Notes: generated by a model not told the origin, from the letters alone. DNA of 64,000 bases from Tissierella sp. (GCF_031460495.1 NZ_JAVKTS010000002.1:427332-491331), one strand, 5' to 3'. Shown: positions 8,297 to 17,161, counted from the first letter of the stretch. Numbers and translations are program-made.

Positions 8297-8311
8297 ATTG
8301 GGAGAGATATT

Positions 8312-9004
8312 ATGAAAAATATGCAAAAAGTTGTATGTGTTGTACCAGTTTTTAATGAAGCTGATATAATAGTGGACACAATAGAAAATCTAAAGAAAAT
8401 AAAGTATATAGATGAAATCGTAGTAGTTAACGATGGATCAAGCGATAACACTCTAGATGTAGTAAATAAATTAAATGTCAAAGTAATTGATCTAGGTAAG
8501 AATTTTGGAAAAGGCTTTGCAATGAAAACAGCTATAGATAATTTAGACTATGATATTATTATGTTTATCGATGGTGACTTAGGAGAGAGTAGTATTCAGG
8601 CTGAAAGTTTAATATTACCTATAATAAATGGTGATGCTGATGTATCCATTGCAAAATTTTCTAAGAGAAGTGACATGACAAATACAAAGGGTGGCTTTGG
8701 CATAGTAACGAAATTCTCTAAAAAGGGGGTCTATTTCTTTACAAAACAAGAAATAGATAGTTCTTTATCAGGTCAAAGAGTATATAAAAGAGAAGTAATT
8801 GATAAAATAAACTATATACCGGATAAGTTTGGTATTGAAGTTGCTATGACTATTCAAACATTAAATAATGGGTTTTCAATTATAGAGGTACCTGTTAGTA
8901 TGAATCATAGATATAGTCAGAGAAATTTAAAAGGGTGGATACATAGAGGAAAGCAATTTTATGATATACTAAAGACATTCGTGATTATGTATTTTGGAAG
9001 GTGA
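8312..9004 (+). CDS. Glycosyltransferase family 2
   Basis: The 230-residue protein has the GT-A fold hallmarks: VVPVFNEAD near residue 10, VNDGSSDNT near 37-45 and the metal-binding region MFIDGDLG near 88. It lacks membrane helices, unlike dolichyl-phosphate mannose synthases with C-terminal anchors. It probably transfers a sugar from a nucleotide donor to a lipid or protein acceptor at the inner face of the membrane. It lies between the MctB-like gene and a MraY-like transferase, so both may build the same lipid-linked glycan. Donor and acceptor cannot be told from sequence. Confidence 0.85.
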   Translation: MKNMQKVVCVVPVFNEADIIVDTIENLKKIKYIDEIVVVNDGSSDNTLDVVNKLNVKVIDLGKNFGKGFAMKTAIDNLDYDIIMFIDGDLGESSIQAESLILPIINGDADVSIAKFSKRSDMTNTKGGFGIVTKFSKKGVYFFTKQEIDSSLSGQRVYKREVIDKINYIPDKFGIEVAMTIQTLNNGFSIIEVPVSMNHRYSQRNLKGWIHRGKQFYDILKTFVIMYFGR

Positions 9005-9008
9005 AACC

Positions 9009-9824
9009 ATGGACTATATAGGGCTGATATGTTTTTTTATTTCCTTAGTATTATCATATATTTGTTTACCTATGATAAAGGAAATGCTATTAAAATCTAA
9101 TATTGTATGTGAGAACTTTAGAGATATTAAAATCCCTACATCCTTGGGATTAGTATTTGTTTTTGTGCAAGTTATAACTTTAGGTAGTGTAGAAATTATG
9201 TTTAATTTTAGTGATAACTTTAATTTAATATATCTATTAGGTTTTTCTTTCATCGGAATGTTAGGAATACTTGATGACTTAATAGGTGAAAAAAGAGTTA
9301 AGGGGCTTAGAGGGCATATTAAGGCTTTGTTTAGTGGAGTTCTGACAACTGGAGGCATAAAGGCTATTTTAGGTTTGTTCATATCAATTATTGTTAGCAA
9401 TTATATATCTGTTACTTTCAAGGATTTTATTATTAACTCTTTGATTATAGGATTGTTTACTAATTTGATTAATATGTTTGATTTAAGGCCAGGTAGAGCT
9501 ACTAAAGTTTTTGCTATTTTTGCACTACTATTTATACTAAGTGGTTTCATTAGAGAAAAATCATATATAATATATTCCTTGTTTGGCATACTAATTCCAT
9601 ATATAAGGTTAGATTTAAAGGCCATGGCTATGATGGGAGATGTAGGCTCAAATGTATTAGGATTTACTTTAGGGATATTAGCTGCTATAAGTTTTACTTT
9701 TGAATTTAGAATTATAATTTTAATTTTATTGATAGTATTTCATGTATTAGCTGAAAGAATTTCTTTCTCTAATATAATTGATAACAACAAAGTTCTAAAA
9801 TATTTTGACAGTTTAGGAAGGTAG
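9009..9824 (+). CDS. MraY/WecA-like polyprenyl-phosphate sugar-phosphate transferase (glycosyltransferase 4 family)
   Basis: This 271-residue, highly hydrophobic protein has about eight membrane segments. Family motifs are present but divergent: GMLGILDDLIG (the aspartate pair), NMFDLRPGRATK where MraY/WecA have an Asn-rich active loop, and MMGDVGSNVLG for the Gly-Asp-x-Gly-Ser signature. It likely loads a sugar phosphate onto undecaprenyl phosphate. ATG at 9009 is preferred over an upstream in-frame TTG at 8994 because GGAAGGTG lies five bases ahead. Five bases separate it from the GT2 gene, implying joint function. Confidence 0.78.
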   Translation: MDYIGLICFFISLVLSYICLPMIKEMLLKSNIVCENFRDIKIPTSLGLVFVFVQVITLGSVEIMFNFSDNFNLIYLLGFSFIGMLGILDDLIGEKRVKGLRGHIKALFSGVLTTGGIKAILGLFISIIVSNYISVTFKDFIINSLIIGLFTNLINMFDLRPGRATKVFAIFALLFILSGFIREKSYIIYSLFGILIPYIRLDLKAMAMMGDVGSNVLGFTLGILAAISFTFEFRIIILILLIVFHVLAERISFSNIIDNNKVLKYFDSLGR

Positions 9825-9832
9825 GGAAATCT

Positions 9833-10903
9833 ATGATTAGTTATAGGAGTGGAATTGTATCTTCGATAGTGAATGAAAAAGGACATATTACTTGGATAGA
9901 AGTTAATATAAATGGACATATTTCTAAAGCAGTTAATTATAAGGATATTTCTGGTAATATATGCATAAATGATAAGGTAATCTTAAACACTACTGGAGTT
10001 GATTTAAATTTGGGAACTGGTGGATATCATTTTGTGATGTTTAATTTTTCTAATGAATCAAGAAACCTAGAAGGTCCAGGACACATAATGAAATTAAGAT
10101 ATACTCCATATCAAATGAAATGCTTAGTAGCTGAAGAAGAGGTAAGCCCTTATCATGAAGTATTTAATGAATTTAAGTCTTTGGAAAATCACATTTGTAT
10201 TGTAGCTACACTACATAGCATGTTAGCACCAATTAGTGCCATGATTAAATATTTAAACTCCAATATTAATATAAATTATATTATGACCGATGGTGGAGCC
10301 TTACCTTTACATTTTAGTAATACGGTATCAGAACTAAAAGAAAAAGGTATTATCAACAATACAATTACCATTGGCCATGCATTTGGAGGAGATTTAGAAT
10401 GTATTAATATTTATACAGGACTAATCGCAGCTAAAGAAATTTTAAAAGGTAATGTGACCATAATATCAATGGGACCAGGAATAGTAGGTTCAGGAACTAA
10501 ATATGGCTTTACAGGTGTTGAACAAGGATCTATAATTGATGCTATAAATAATCTTGGTGGTAGAGCAGTTGCAGTGCCTAGAATTAGCTTTAGCGATAAT
10601 AGGCATAGGCATAGAGGTATCAGTCATCATACAATGACAATATTATCTGAGATGACAAATACCAAGGCATACTGTGTATTTCCTTATTTAGAAGAGGCTA
10701 AGGTAAAGTTTATTACTGACCAAATTGAGTTATCAAATATAGGACAAAAACATAGTGTTGTATTCCAAGATGGGGAAGAAATCTTAGACGCTATGAATAA
10801 ATATAACTTAAAAACTACCTCTATGGGTAGGACTATAGAAGATGATAAAGAATATTTTACTGCTTTAGGTGCAGTAGGAAAATTTGTAGTTAGTTTATTA
10901 TAG
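9833..10903 (+). CDS. DUF3866 family protein of unknown function
   Basis: The 356-residue protein matches what I know as DUF3866, a family found next to steA/NUDIX genes in clostridia and actinobacteria. It has an N-terminal beta-barrel-like part (about 1-75), then an alpha/beta domain with DGGALPLHFS (153-162), TIGHAFGGDLEC (179-190), ISMGPGIVGSGT (211-222) and a histidine cluster DNRHRHRGISHHTM (H258, H260, H265, H266). The histidines suggest metal or phosphate chemistry. No signal peptide or membrane helix. Function unknown; context points to envelope or nucleotide-sugar metabolism. Confidence 0.75.
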   Translation: MISYRSGIVSSIVNEKGHITWIEVNINGHISKAVNYKDISGNICINDKVILNTTGVDLNLGTGGYHFVMFNFSNESRNLEGPGHIMKLRYTPYQMKCLVAEEEVSPYHEVFNEFKSLENHICIVATLHSMLAPISAMIKYLNSNININYIMTDGGALPLHFSNTVSELKEKGIINNTITIGHAFGGDLECINIYTGLIAAKEILKGNVTIISMGPGIVGSGTKYGFTGVEQGSIIDAINNLGGRAVAVPRISFSDNRHRHRGISHHTMTILSEMTNTKAYCVFPYLEEAKVKFITDQIELSNIGQKHSVVFQDGEEILDAMNKYNLKTTSMGRTIEDDKEYFTALGAVGKFVVSLL

Positions 10904-10918
10904 AATGGAGGAGTAAAA

Positions 10919-11461
10919 ATGATATTTGAAGAAAAAACTATGAAATCCGATAAATTATATGAGGGTAAAATACTTAATCTAAGGATTGACACAGTTGAGC
11001 TTCCAGATAAAAAGTATTCTAAGAGGGAGATAATTGAGCATCCTGGAGGAGTTGCGGTTGTACCCATAACGGATGATAATTGTATTATATTGGTTAAGCA
11101 ATATAGAAAAGCAGTTGAACGATTTTTATTAGAGATACCTGCAGGTAAATTGGAATTGAATGAAGAGCCAAGAGAAACTGGAATTAGAGAATTAAAAGAA
11201 GAAACTGGTTTTTCTGCTGATAAGATGGAATACTTACTAGAATTCTATACTTCTCCAGGTTTTAGTAATGAAAAGATATATTTATTTCTAGCTACAGGTT
11301 TAATTGATGGAGAGGCTACTCCAGATTTAGGTGAATTTATACAAAGGGAAAAGTATAATATTGATGACTTAATAAAAATGATAGAACGTGGTGAAATCAC
11401 TGATAGCAAGACCATTATAGGAATTAGCATGGCAAAAAAATATTTAGATAAAAATCAATAA
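10919..11461 (+). CDS. nudF: NUDIX hydrolase, ADP-ribose pyrophosphatase type
   Basis: The 180-residue enzyme has a complete Nudix box: Gly in GKLELNEEPRETG, then RELKEETGF (consensus GX5EX7REUXEEXGU), with metal-binding glutamates intact. The N-terminal stretch with ILNLRIDTVELPD and EHPGGVAVVPI, and the segment YTSPGFSNEKIYLFLA, are typical of ADP-ribose diphosphatases (B. subtilis NudF). It hydrolyses ADP-ribose to AMP and ribose 5-phosphate. The start follows GGAGGAGTAAAA. It lies upstream of spoIIM and xerD, the same order as in B. subtilis. Confidence 0.88.
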   Translation: MIFEEKTMKSDKLYEGKILNLRIDTVELPDKKYSKREIIEHPGGVAVVPITDDNCIILVKQYRKAVERFLLEIPAGKLELNEEPRETGIRELKEETGFSADKMEYLLEFYTSPGFSNEKIYLFLATGLIDGEATPDLGEFIQREKYNIDDLIKMIERGEITDSKTIIGISMAKKYLDKNQ

Positions 11462-11464
11462 AGT

Positions 11465-11492
11465 GATAATATCCTCCTTTTTAGCATAGTAT
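11465..11492 (+). promoter_or_regulatory. Possible sigma-E promoter of spoIIM
   Basis: GATAATA (11465-11471) and CATAGTAT (11485-11492), 13 bases apart, resemble the sigma-E elements (ATA-containing -35 and CATACANT -10). The spacing is one base short of the usual 14-15. spoIIM is a sigma-E gene in Bacillus, which is the main support. Confidence 0.35.
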
Positions 11493-11525
11493 TTTTTATA
11501 ACTTGTTTACAAAGGGGGAAAAAAG

Positions 11526-12152
11526 TTGGTATCAAGAAAACTAAGTAATGCAACTAAAAGACATCTTCATAATAACTTTATACTATATTTTGCTTTGGCT
11601 GTGATTTTTATTACTGGAATAATAATCGGGTCTATAATATCAAGTAAACTAAATTTGGAACAAAGTATAAATATTAGTAATAGATTTAATTGGATATTTG
11701 GGTACATGAAAGATCAAGATATGAAATCTGTGGATGTGTTTTTATCTTCTTTACTGCCTAATATGACAATAATATTTATTATTTGGATATTAGGATTAGT
11801 AAGTATTGGTATTCCCGTAATACCTTTGCTGTTATGTTGGAAAGGTGTTAGAGTTGGTTTTACTGTTGGATTGTTAGTTGAATTATTTGGACTGAAGGGT
11901 TTTACATTTTCTTTATTAAGTTTATTACCACATTATCTAATTGAAATTCCTTGTTATTTGGGTATAGCTGCAGTGGGAACATCAAATTCTATTAACCTTT
12001 GGAGAAAAAGAAAAAGTAGAGTGAGTAACAGTAGTAATAGTGACTATTCAATGCTAATGCTATTATTATCTATTATCATTACTATAACTTGTTTACTTGA
12101 TAGTATTTTAACTTCCTATATTCTCAAAATTACAGGATTGAATTTATTATAA
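11526..12152 (+). CDS. spoIIM: Stage II sporulation protein M
   Basis: SpoIIM acts with SpoIID and SpoIIP in the mother cell membrane to drive septal wall hydrolysis and forespore engulfment. The 208-residue protein has a charged N-terminus and about five membrane segments (near 20-40, 80-103, 110-130, 140-160, 180-200), with the family segments IIWILGLVSIGIPVIP and WKGVRVGFTVGLL. A TTG start at 11526 is set by AAAGGGGGAAAAAAG just ahead. Length is normal. It is 29 bases upstream of xerD. Confidence 0.93.
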   Translation: MVSRKLSNATKRHLHNNFILYFALAVIFITGIIIGSIISSKLNLEQSINISNRFNWIFGYMKDQDMKSVDVFLSSLLPNMTIIFIIWILGLVSIGIPVIPLLLCWKGVRVGFTVGLLVELFGLKGFTFSLLSLLPHYLIEIPCYLGIAAVGTSNSINLWRKRKSRVSNSSNSDYSMLMLLLSIIITITCLLDSILTSYILKITGLNLL

Positions 12153-12181
12153 ATTAAATCTATCACAAAGGAGAAGTAATT

Positions 12182-13060
12182 ATGACAATTATGATGAAAT
12201 ATTTGGATTACATGAAAAACGAAAAAAAATTGACAGAAAATACCCTTGAAGCATATATTCGGGATATACAACAATTTAAAGAATACTTAATCGAACATAA
12301 AATTAAAGACTACAATAATACAAACAAAACTGTCATTATTACATATTTAATGGATTTGCAGAGGAATGGCAAGGCTACTTCAACTATTTCAAGAAACCTA
12401 GCATCTCTTCGTTGCTTTTTTCAATATTTATTAAATAATAATTTTGTCAAAGAAGATCCAACATTAAATTTAAAATCACCTAAATCAGAAAAAAAAATTC
12501 CGGAAATTTTAACTGAAGATGAAGTAAATATTTTGTTGTCACAGCCATGTGCCAATGACTTTAAAGGCTCTAGGGACAAGGCTATGCTTGAATTATTATA
12601 TGCAACGGGACTTAAGGTATCTGAAATAATATCCTTAGATATTGAGGCTATTGATTTAGATTTGGGTATACTTAAAGTGGCATCAAATGATAATAATTAT
12701 AGAATTATACCTATTGGATCTGCTGCAATAAACGCTTTAGAAAATTATATTGCTACATATAGACCTGAGACTGATAAAAAAGAAGCTCTTTTTATTAATT
12801 ACAGTGGGTGCAGATTAACTAGACAGGGATTTTGGAAGATTATTAAGCAATATACAAAAAAATCAAATATTAATAAGACTATAACCCCACATACTCTCAG
12901 ACACTCATTCGCAGTTCATTTAATAGAGAATGGAGCAGATATAAAAACTGTTCAGGAAATGTTGGGGCATTCTGATGTATCGACTACACAAATTTATTCA
13001 TTTGCATCAAAAGATAAAGAATTAAGAGATGTGTATTTTAGAGCACATCCAAGAGCATAG
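12182..13060 (+). CDS. xerD: XerD-type tyrosine recombinase with two altered catalytic positions
   Basis: XerD resolves chromosome dimers at dif with XerC. The 292-residue protein has the SAM-like N-terminal DNA-binding domain (about 1-90) and a catalytic domain with HTLRH (H237, R240), LGHSD (H263) and nucleophile Tyr272 in TTQIYS; the tail RAHPRA is XerD-like. Two key residues differ: the first catalytic Arg (normally in ATGLRVSEL) is K145, and the beta-hairpin GKGNKER that carries the catalytic Lys is VASNDNNYR. Start from ATG 12182 with AAAGGAG. Position after spoIIM and before the purine nucleoside phosphorylase is that of B. subtilis xerD (ripX). Confidence 0.88.
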   Translation: MTIMMKYLDYMKNEKKLTENTLEAYIRDIQQFKEYLIEHKIKDYNNTNKTVIITYLMDLQRNGKATSTISRNLASLRCFFQYLLNNNFVKEDPTLNLKSPKSEKKIPEILTEDEVNILLSQPCANDFKGSRDKAMLELLYATGLKVSEIISLDIEAIDLDLGILKVASNDNNYRIIPIGSAAINALENYIATYRPETDKKEALFINYSGCRLTRQGFWKIIKQYTKKSNINKTITPHTLRHSFAVHLIENGADIKTVQEMLGHSDVSTTQIYSFASKDKELRDVYFRAHPRA

Positions 13061-13072
13061 GGGGAGAAAATA

Positions 13073-13891
13073 ATGAATTATATGATGAAAATTAGAGAGG
13101 CAGTTGATTATATTATTTCTAAGACAAATTATTTGCCTAAGATTGGTTTAATATTGGGATCAGGCTTAGGGAGTCTAGCTGAAAGGATTGAGGATCCAAT
13201 TATTATTAAATATGTTGATATACCAAGCTTTCCAAAATCTACAGTTGAGGGACATGCTGGCCAATTAGTTATTGGTAAATTAGGCGGTAAAGTTGTTGTG
13301 GCAATGCAAGGAAGATTCCATTTTTATGAAGGTTATTCATTAAAAGATGTTACTTTTCCTATTAGAGTTATGATTGGCCTTGGTATAGAGAGTCTTATAG
13401 TAACTAATGCAGCTGGGGGAGCTAATACTCAATTTGTTCCTGGTGATTTGATGATTATATCTGATCACATTAATTTTACAGGCCAAAATCCTTTAATTGG
13501 GGAGAATCTAAATGAGCTAGGTCCAAGATTTGTAGATATGTCGAAGCCGTATAATAGAGATTTTATTCATTTGGCGAGGAAAACTGGAGAAAGGCTAGGC
13601 TTGAATTTAAAAGAAGGAATTTATATGTGGCTAACCGGTCCTACTTATGAAACACCAGCCGAAGTAAGATTGGCAAGGACTCTTGGGGCTGATGCAGTGG
13701 GTATGTCTACAGTTCCTGAAGTAATAGTGGCTAATCATCAAGGTATTAAAGTACTAGGAATTTCTTGTATAACGAATATGGCATCAGGAATTCTTGATCA
13801 ACCACTTAATCATGAAGAGGTAATTGAAACATCCCTGAGAGTAAAGGATGACTTTGAAAGACTACTAGTAGAAATACTATATAATATTTAA
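13073..13891 (+). CDS. punA: Purine nucleoside phosphorylase
   Basis: The 272-residue enzyme splits purine (deoxy)nucleosides with phosphate. Motifs of the trimeric PNP family are clear: GLILGSGLGSLAE (phosphate loop, about 24-36), EGHAGQLVIG, MQGRFHFYEGY, VTNAAGGAN and the base-binding LTGPTYETPAEVR. The gene follows xerD by 12 bases and precedes pdp by 14, forming a nucleoside salvage unit. Phosphopentomutase (drm/deoB), which sits between xerD and punA in B. subtilis, is absent here. Confidence 0.93.
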   Translation: MNYMMKIREAVDYIISKTNYLPKIGLILGSGLGSLAERIEDPIIIKYVDIPSFPKSTVEGHAGQLVIGKLGGKVVVAMQGRFHFYEGYSLKDVTFPIRVMIGLGIESLIVTNAAGGANTQFVPGDLMIISDHINFTGQNPLIGENLNELGPRFVDMSKPYNRDFIHLARKTGERLGLNLKEGIYMWLTGPTYETPAEVRLARTLGADAVGMSTVPEVIVANHQGIKVLGISCITNMASGILDQPLNHEEVIETSLRVKDDFERLLVEILYNI

Positions 13892-13905
13892 TAGGAGTGT
13901 AAGAT

Positions 13906-15216
13906 ATGAGAATGTATGATATTATCAAGAAAAAAAGAGATGGACATCCTCTTACATCGGAGGAAATTAACTACTTTATAAAGAATTATACTAAGGGAAG
14001 TATTCCAGACTATCAAGCATCAGCATTGTTGATGGCAATATATTTTAATAAAATGGATAAGAGAGAAACCCTAGATTTGACTAAAGCTATGATAAATTCT
14101 GGAGATCGTTTTGATTTATCAGATATTAACGGGATAAAAGTAGACAAACATTCAACTGGTGGTGTAGGTGATAGCGTAACTTTAATTTTAGGCCCAATGG
14201 TAGCTGCGTGCGGCGTACCTTTTGTTAAGATGTCTGGTAGGGGATTAGGTCATACTGGTGGCACTCTGGACAAATTAGAGTCTATTAAGGGGTTTAGAGT
14301 TGAATTAAGCAATGATGAGTTTGTGACAAATACAAATGATATTAATATTTGTATTTGTAGCCAAACAGGAAATATTACACCGGCAGATAAAAAACTATAT
14401 TCATTAAGGGATGTAACTGCAACTGTAGAAAATACATCTTTGATTGCAGGTAGTATTATGAGCAAGAAACTAGCTATTGAATCAGATGCTATAATTTTAG
14501 ATGTAAAAGTTGGTTCAGGAGCTTTTATGAAAAATATAGATGATGCTATTGCTTTAGCTAATGAAATGGTTTCTATTGGCAATTCATATGGTAGAAAAAC
14601 TATTGCAGTTGTAAGCAATATGGATGAACCTTTAGGTAATGCAATTGGAAATACTTTAGAGGTAAAGGAAGCAATTGATACTTTAAAAGGTAGTGGACCA
14701 GAAGATTTGTTTCAATTATGTTTAGTGCTTGGTTCTAAGCTACTTGTACTAGCAAATAGGACAAAATCTGAATTAGAAGCAAGAGAATTGTTAATTGATG
14801 TTGTTAATTCGGGAAAGGCATTTGGAAAATTTCTTGAAATGGTAAAACATCAAGGTGGTGATATTTCTTATGTTGAAAATCCACACCTTTTCCCTAAAGC
14901 TAAATATATTGTTGAAGTAAAATCTCTAGATAATGGATATGTACAATCCATTAATGCTGAAGAAGTTGGTAAAGTAGCTTTATCTTTAGGAGCTGGAAGA
15001 GAAACCATGGAATCAGTTTTAGATTTATCTGTTGGTATTGTTTTAAATAAAAAGGTAGATGATAAAGTTGAGAAAGGCGAAATACTTGCATATATACATG
15101 CTAATGATATTGAGAAAGCAAAAATAGCAGAAAAATCTTTACCTCAGGTTTTTCTAATTGGTTCTAAGAATGCCACAAACAAGCAACTAATCTATAAAGA
15201 GATAGATCATATATAA
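13906..15216 (+). CDS. pdp: Pyrimidine-nucleoside phosphorylase
   Basis: The 436-residue enzyme phosphorolyses uridine, thymidine and deoxyuridine. The N-terminal signature MRMYDIIKKKRDGHPLT, the phosphate/glycine motif KHSTGGVGDSVTLIL (about 82-96) and KMSGRGLGHTGGTLDKLES are intact, as is the C-terminal alpha/beta part with LSLGAGRE. It completes purine plus pyrimidine nucleoside salvage with the upstream gene. Length and start (ATG after AGGAGTGTAAG) are standard. Confidence 0.95.
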   Translation: MRMYDIIKKKRDGHPLTSEEINYFIKNYTKGSIPDYQASALLMAIYFNKMDKRETLDLTKAMINSGDRFDLSDINGIKVDKHSTGGVGDSVTLILGPMVAACGVPFVKMSGRGLGHTGGTLDKLESIKGFRVELSNDEFVTNTNDINICICSQTGNITPADKKLYSLRDVTATVENTSLIAGSIMSKKLAIESDAIILDVKVGSGAFMKNIDDAIALANEMVSIGNSYGRKTIAVVSNMDEPLGNAIGNTLEVKEAIDTLKGSGPEDLFQLCLVLGSKLLVLANRTKSELEARELLIDVVNSGKAFGKFLEMVKHQGGDISYVENPHLFPKAKYIVEVKSLDNGYVQSINAEEVGKVALSLGAGRETMESVLDLSVGIVLNKKVDDKVEKGEILAYIHANDIEKAKIAEKSLPQVFLIGSKNATNKQLIYKEIDHI

Positions 15217-15243
15217 CCAATTATTGTAAAATTATTTTAGATT

Positions 15244-15271
15244 GCATAACTCAGGATTTTGTGGATAATAT
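15244..15271 (+). promoter_or_regulatory. Weak candidate sigma-F promoter of dacF
   Basis: GCATA (15244-15248) matches a sigma-F -35 and GGATAATAT (15263-15271) resembles the -10, but the spacer is 14 instead of 15-16 and one -10 base differs. B. subtilis dacF is a sigma-F gene, which is why it is listed. Confidence 0.25.
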
Positions 15272-15302
15272 AAAAGCAAATACATGAAATGGAGGTATTA
15301 AG

Positions 15303-16460
15303 TTGAAAAGAAAACTTTTATCCATTATATTATTACTTTTGATTATTTTTCCAATATCCACAGAAGCTTATGCTGTTGAAGATTTAAAGATCAATGCTAA
15401 ATCTGCTTTACTTATGGATGTTAATACTGGTGAGATTATCTATAGTTTAAACGAAAATGATAGATTGGCTCCTGCAAGTATTACTAAAATAATGACTTTA
15501 TTATTAGCTATTGAAGCCGTGGATTCTGGTAGAATTTCCTTAAAGGATGAGGTAGTTATTAGCAAGCATGCCTCTGGAATGGGAGGGTCACAAGTATATC
15601 TAGAAGCTGGTGAAATTCAAATTGTAGAAGATTTATTCAAGGCTACCTCTATTAGGTCTGCTAATGATGCTGCAGTAGCATTAGCGGAATTTATAGCAGG
15701 ATCTGAAGAAATTTTTGTAAATAAAATGAATGATAGAGCAAAGTCTTTAGGAATGAAAAACACATATTTTGTAAATGCTAGTGGATTGCCTAATGAAAAC
15801 CATTATACATCTGCTTATGATGTAGCACTAATGTCTAGGGAGCTTTTGAAACATGATAAAGTTCATGATTGGCTCACTATTTATATGTATGATTTGGCTG
15901 TAGGTAAAACTAAATCTGGGATTCAAACAATGGTGAATACTAACAGGATGATTAAAGAATACGAGGGTACTACAGGTATTAAAACAGGTTCAACAAATGA
16001 AGCAGGTTACTGCTTATCATCTTCCGCTAAACGTGGCAATTTAGAGTTAATATCAGTAGTAATGGGGGCAGACAATTCTAAAAATAGATTTAACGAAGCA
16101 AAGAAAATGTTAGATTACGGTTTTGCAAACTACGACTCTGTATCTATTGGAAAAAAAGGAGATACCATCGCTACTTTACCCGTTGAAAAGGGAAAATTAC
16201 AGGAAGTAGAGATTATATTGGAAAAAGATATCTATGTCTTATTACCAAAGGGAGAACAAGGAAACATTGAAAAAGAGATTATTTTACCAGATCAACTAGA
16301 CGCTCCAATTATAGTAGGTGATGAAGCCGGAACCCTTGTACTTTTATTAAATGGCAAGGAAGTAGATAGGATAAAACTAGTTTCTAAATCTACCATTGAG
16401 AAGGCGAATTTAATTAATATTTTAGGAAGAACCATTAATGGTTACTTGAATGGTAGATAA
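15303..16460 (+). CDS. dacF: D-alanyl-D-alanine carboxypeptidase (DacF type)
   Basis: This 385-residue penicillin-binding protein trims the terminal D-Ala from peptidoglycan stem peptides. It has a signal peptide (about 1-24, ending ISTEAYA), the SxxK box PASITK, the SxN box SAND, the KTG box GIKTGSTNEAGY, and a C-terminal beta domain with a terminal amphipathic helix for membrane binding. TTG start at 15303 with GGAGGTATTAAG. The position after the purine phosphorylase gene block matches B. subtilis dacF, but the spoIIAA-spoIIAB-sigF operon that follows there is not present here. Confidence 0.88.
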   Translation: MKRKLLSIILLLLIIFPISTEAYAVEDLKINAKSALLMDVNTGEIIYSLNENDRLAPASITKIMTLLLAIEAVDSGRISLKDEVVISKHASGMGGSQVYLEAGEIQIVEDLFKATSIRSANDAAVALAEFIAGSEEIFVNKMNDRAKSLGMKNTYFVNASGLPNENHYTSAYDVALMSRELLKHDKVHDWLTIYMYDLAVGKTKSGIQTMVNTNRMIKEYEGTTGIKTGSTNEAGYCLSSSAKRGNLELISVVMGADNSKNRFNEAKKMLDYGFANYDSVSIGKKGDTIATLPVEKGKLQEVEIILEKDIYVLLPKGEQGNIEKEIILPDQLDAPIIVGDEAGTLVLLLNGKEVDRIKLVSKSTIEKANLINILGRTINGYLNGR

Positions 16461-16486
16461 ATAAAATATAATCTAAAGTTTTTAAT

Positions 16487-16512
16487 AACCTCGACTTTAA
16501 ATTGTCGAGGTT
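16487..16512 (+). other. Hairpin between dacF and the M50 protease gene
   Basis: AACCTCGAC (16487-16495) pairs perfectly with GTCGAGGTT (16504-16512) around an 8-base AT loop. There is no T-run, so it is a poor terminator; it lies just upstream of TATAATG and about 45 bases before the chosen start of the next gene, and could be an operator or attenuator. Confidence 0.5.
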
Positions 16513-16556
16513 GTATAATGTTATGTATAGGTTATTTTGAAAGAAGGTTGTTAGAA

Positions 16557-17144
16557 ATGGATGTTATTTATAGATTACCAGGACTTTTTATTGCTATTGT
16601 ATTTCATGAGCTTGCTCATGGTTTTACTGCATACAAGTTAGGTGATAATACAGCTAAAGATGCTGGAAGACTGACATTGAACCCTTTGAAACATATAGAT
16701 TTAACTGGTTTTTTATTCTTGCTTTTATTTAAATTTGGGTGGGCCAAGCCTGTTCCAATAAATTCTTTTAATTTTAAAAATAGAAAAACCGGTATGATTT
16801 TGGTGTCAGTAGCAGGACCTTTAACTAATTTTATTTTGGCTATAATTTTCGGAAGCATTTTAACTTCAAACTTGATTACTAATGAAATATTATTTAATAT
16901 AATATTAACTACAATGTGGTATAATATTATGCTAGGGGTGTTCAATTTACTACCATTTCCCCCATTAGATGGGTCGAAGATATTTGCATCTCTATTACCA
17001 AAGAAATTAGAATTTTACTTTTATATGTATGAGAAGTACTTATATATTATCTTAATTATCCTTATAGCTACCAATTCAATAGATAAAATAATGGGACCAA
17101 TTATAGAAGCTGTATTAAACTTATTAATATTAATAATAGTATAG
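16557..17144 (+). CDS. Site-2 protease family (M50) membrane metalloprotease
   Basis: The 195-residue protein is a compact intramembrane zinc protease with HEXXH (HELAH) in the first helix region (about 20-24), the VSVAGPLTNFILA segment and NLLPFPPLDGSK, whose aspartate is the third zinc ligand. It has four to five membrane segments and no PDZ domain, like the YwhC/Rip-type group. ATG at 16557 is preferred over the in-frame ATG at 16518 because GAAGG (16543-16547) fits it. Substrate unknown. It is followed closely by scpA, the common order in clostridia. Confidence 0.88.
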   Translation: MDVIYRLPGLFIAIVFHELAHGFTAYKLGDNTAKDAGRLTLNPLKHIDLTGFLFLLLFKFGWAKPVPINSFNFKNRKTGMILVSVAGPLTNFILAIIFGSILTSNLITNEILFNIILTTMWYNIMLGVFNLLPFPPLDGSKIFASLLPKKLEFYFYMYEKYLYIILIILIATNSIDKIMGPIIEAVLNLLILIIV

Positions 17145-17161
17145 GTATGGGAGTTTTGTAA

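Noticed and set aside
9014-9400. 128-codon open frame on the minus strand
   Set aside because: It is the antisense shadow of the MraY-like transferase gene, with no ribosome-binding site and low-complexity composition.
14250-14618. 122-codon minus-strand frame inside pdp
   Set aside because: Antisense to a well-conserved enzyme gene; no start signal.
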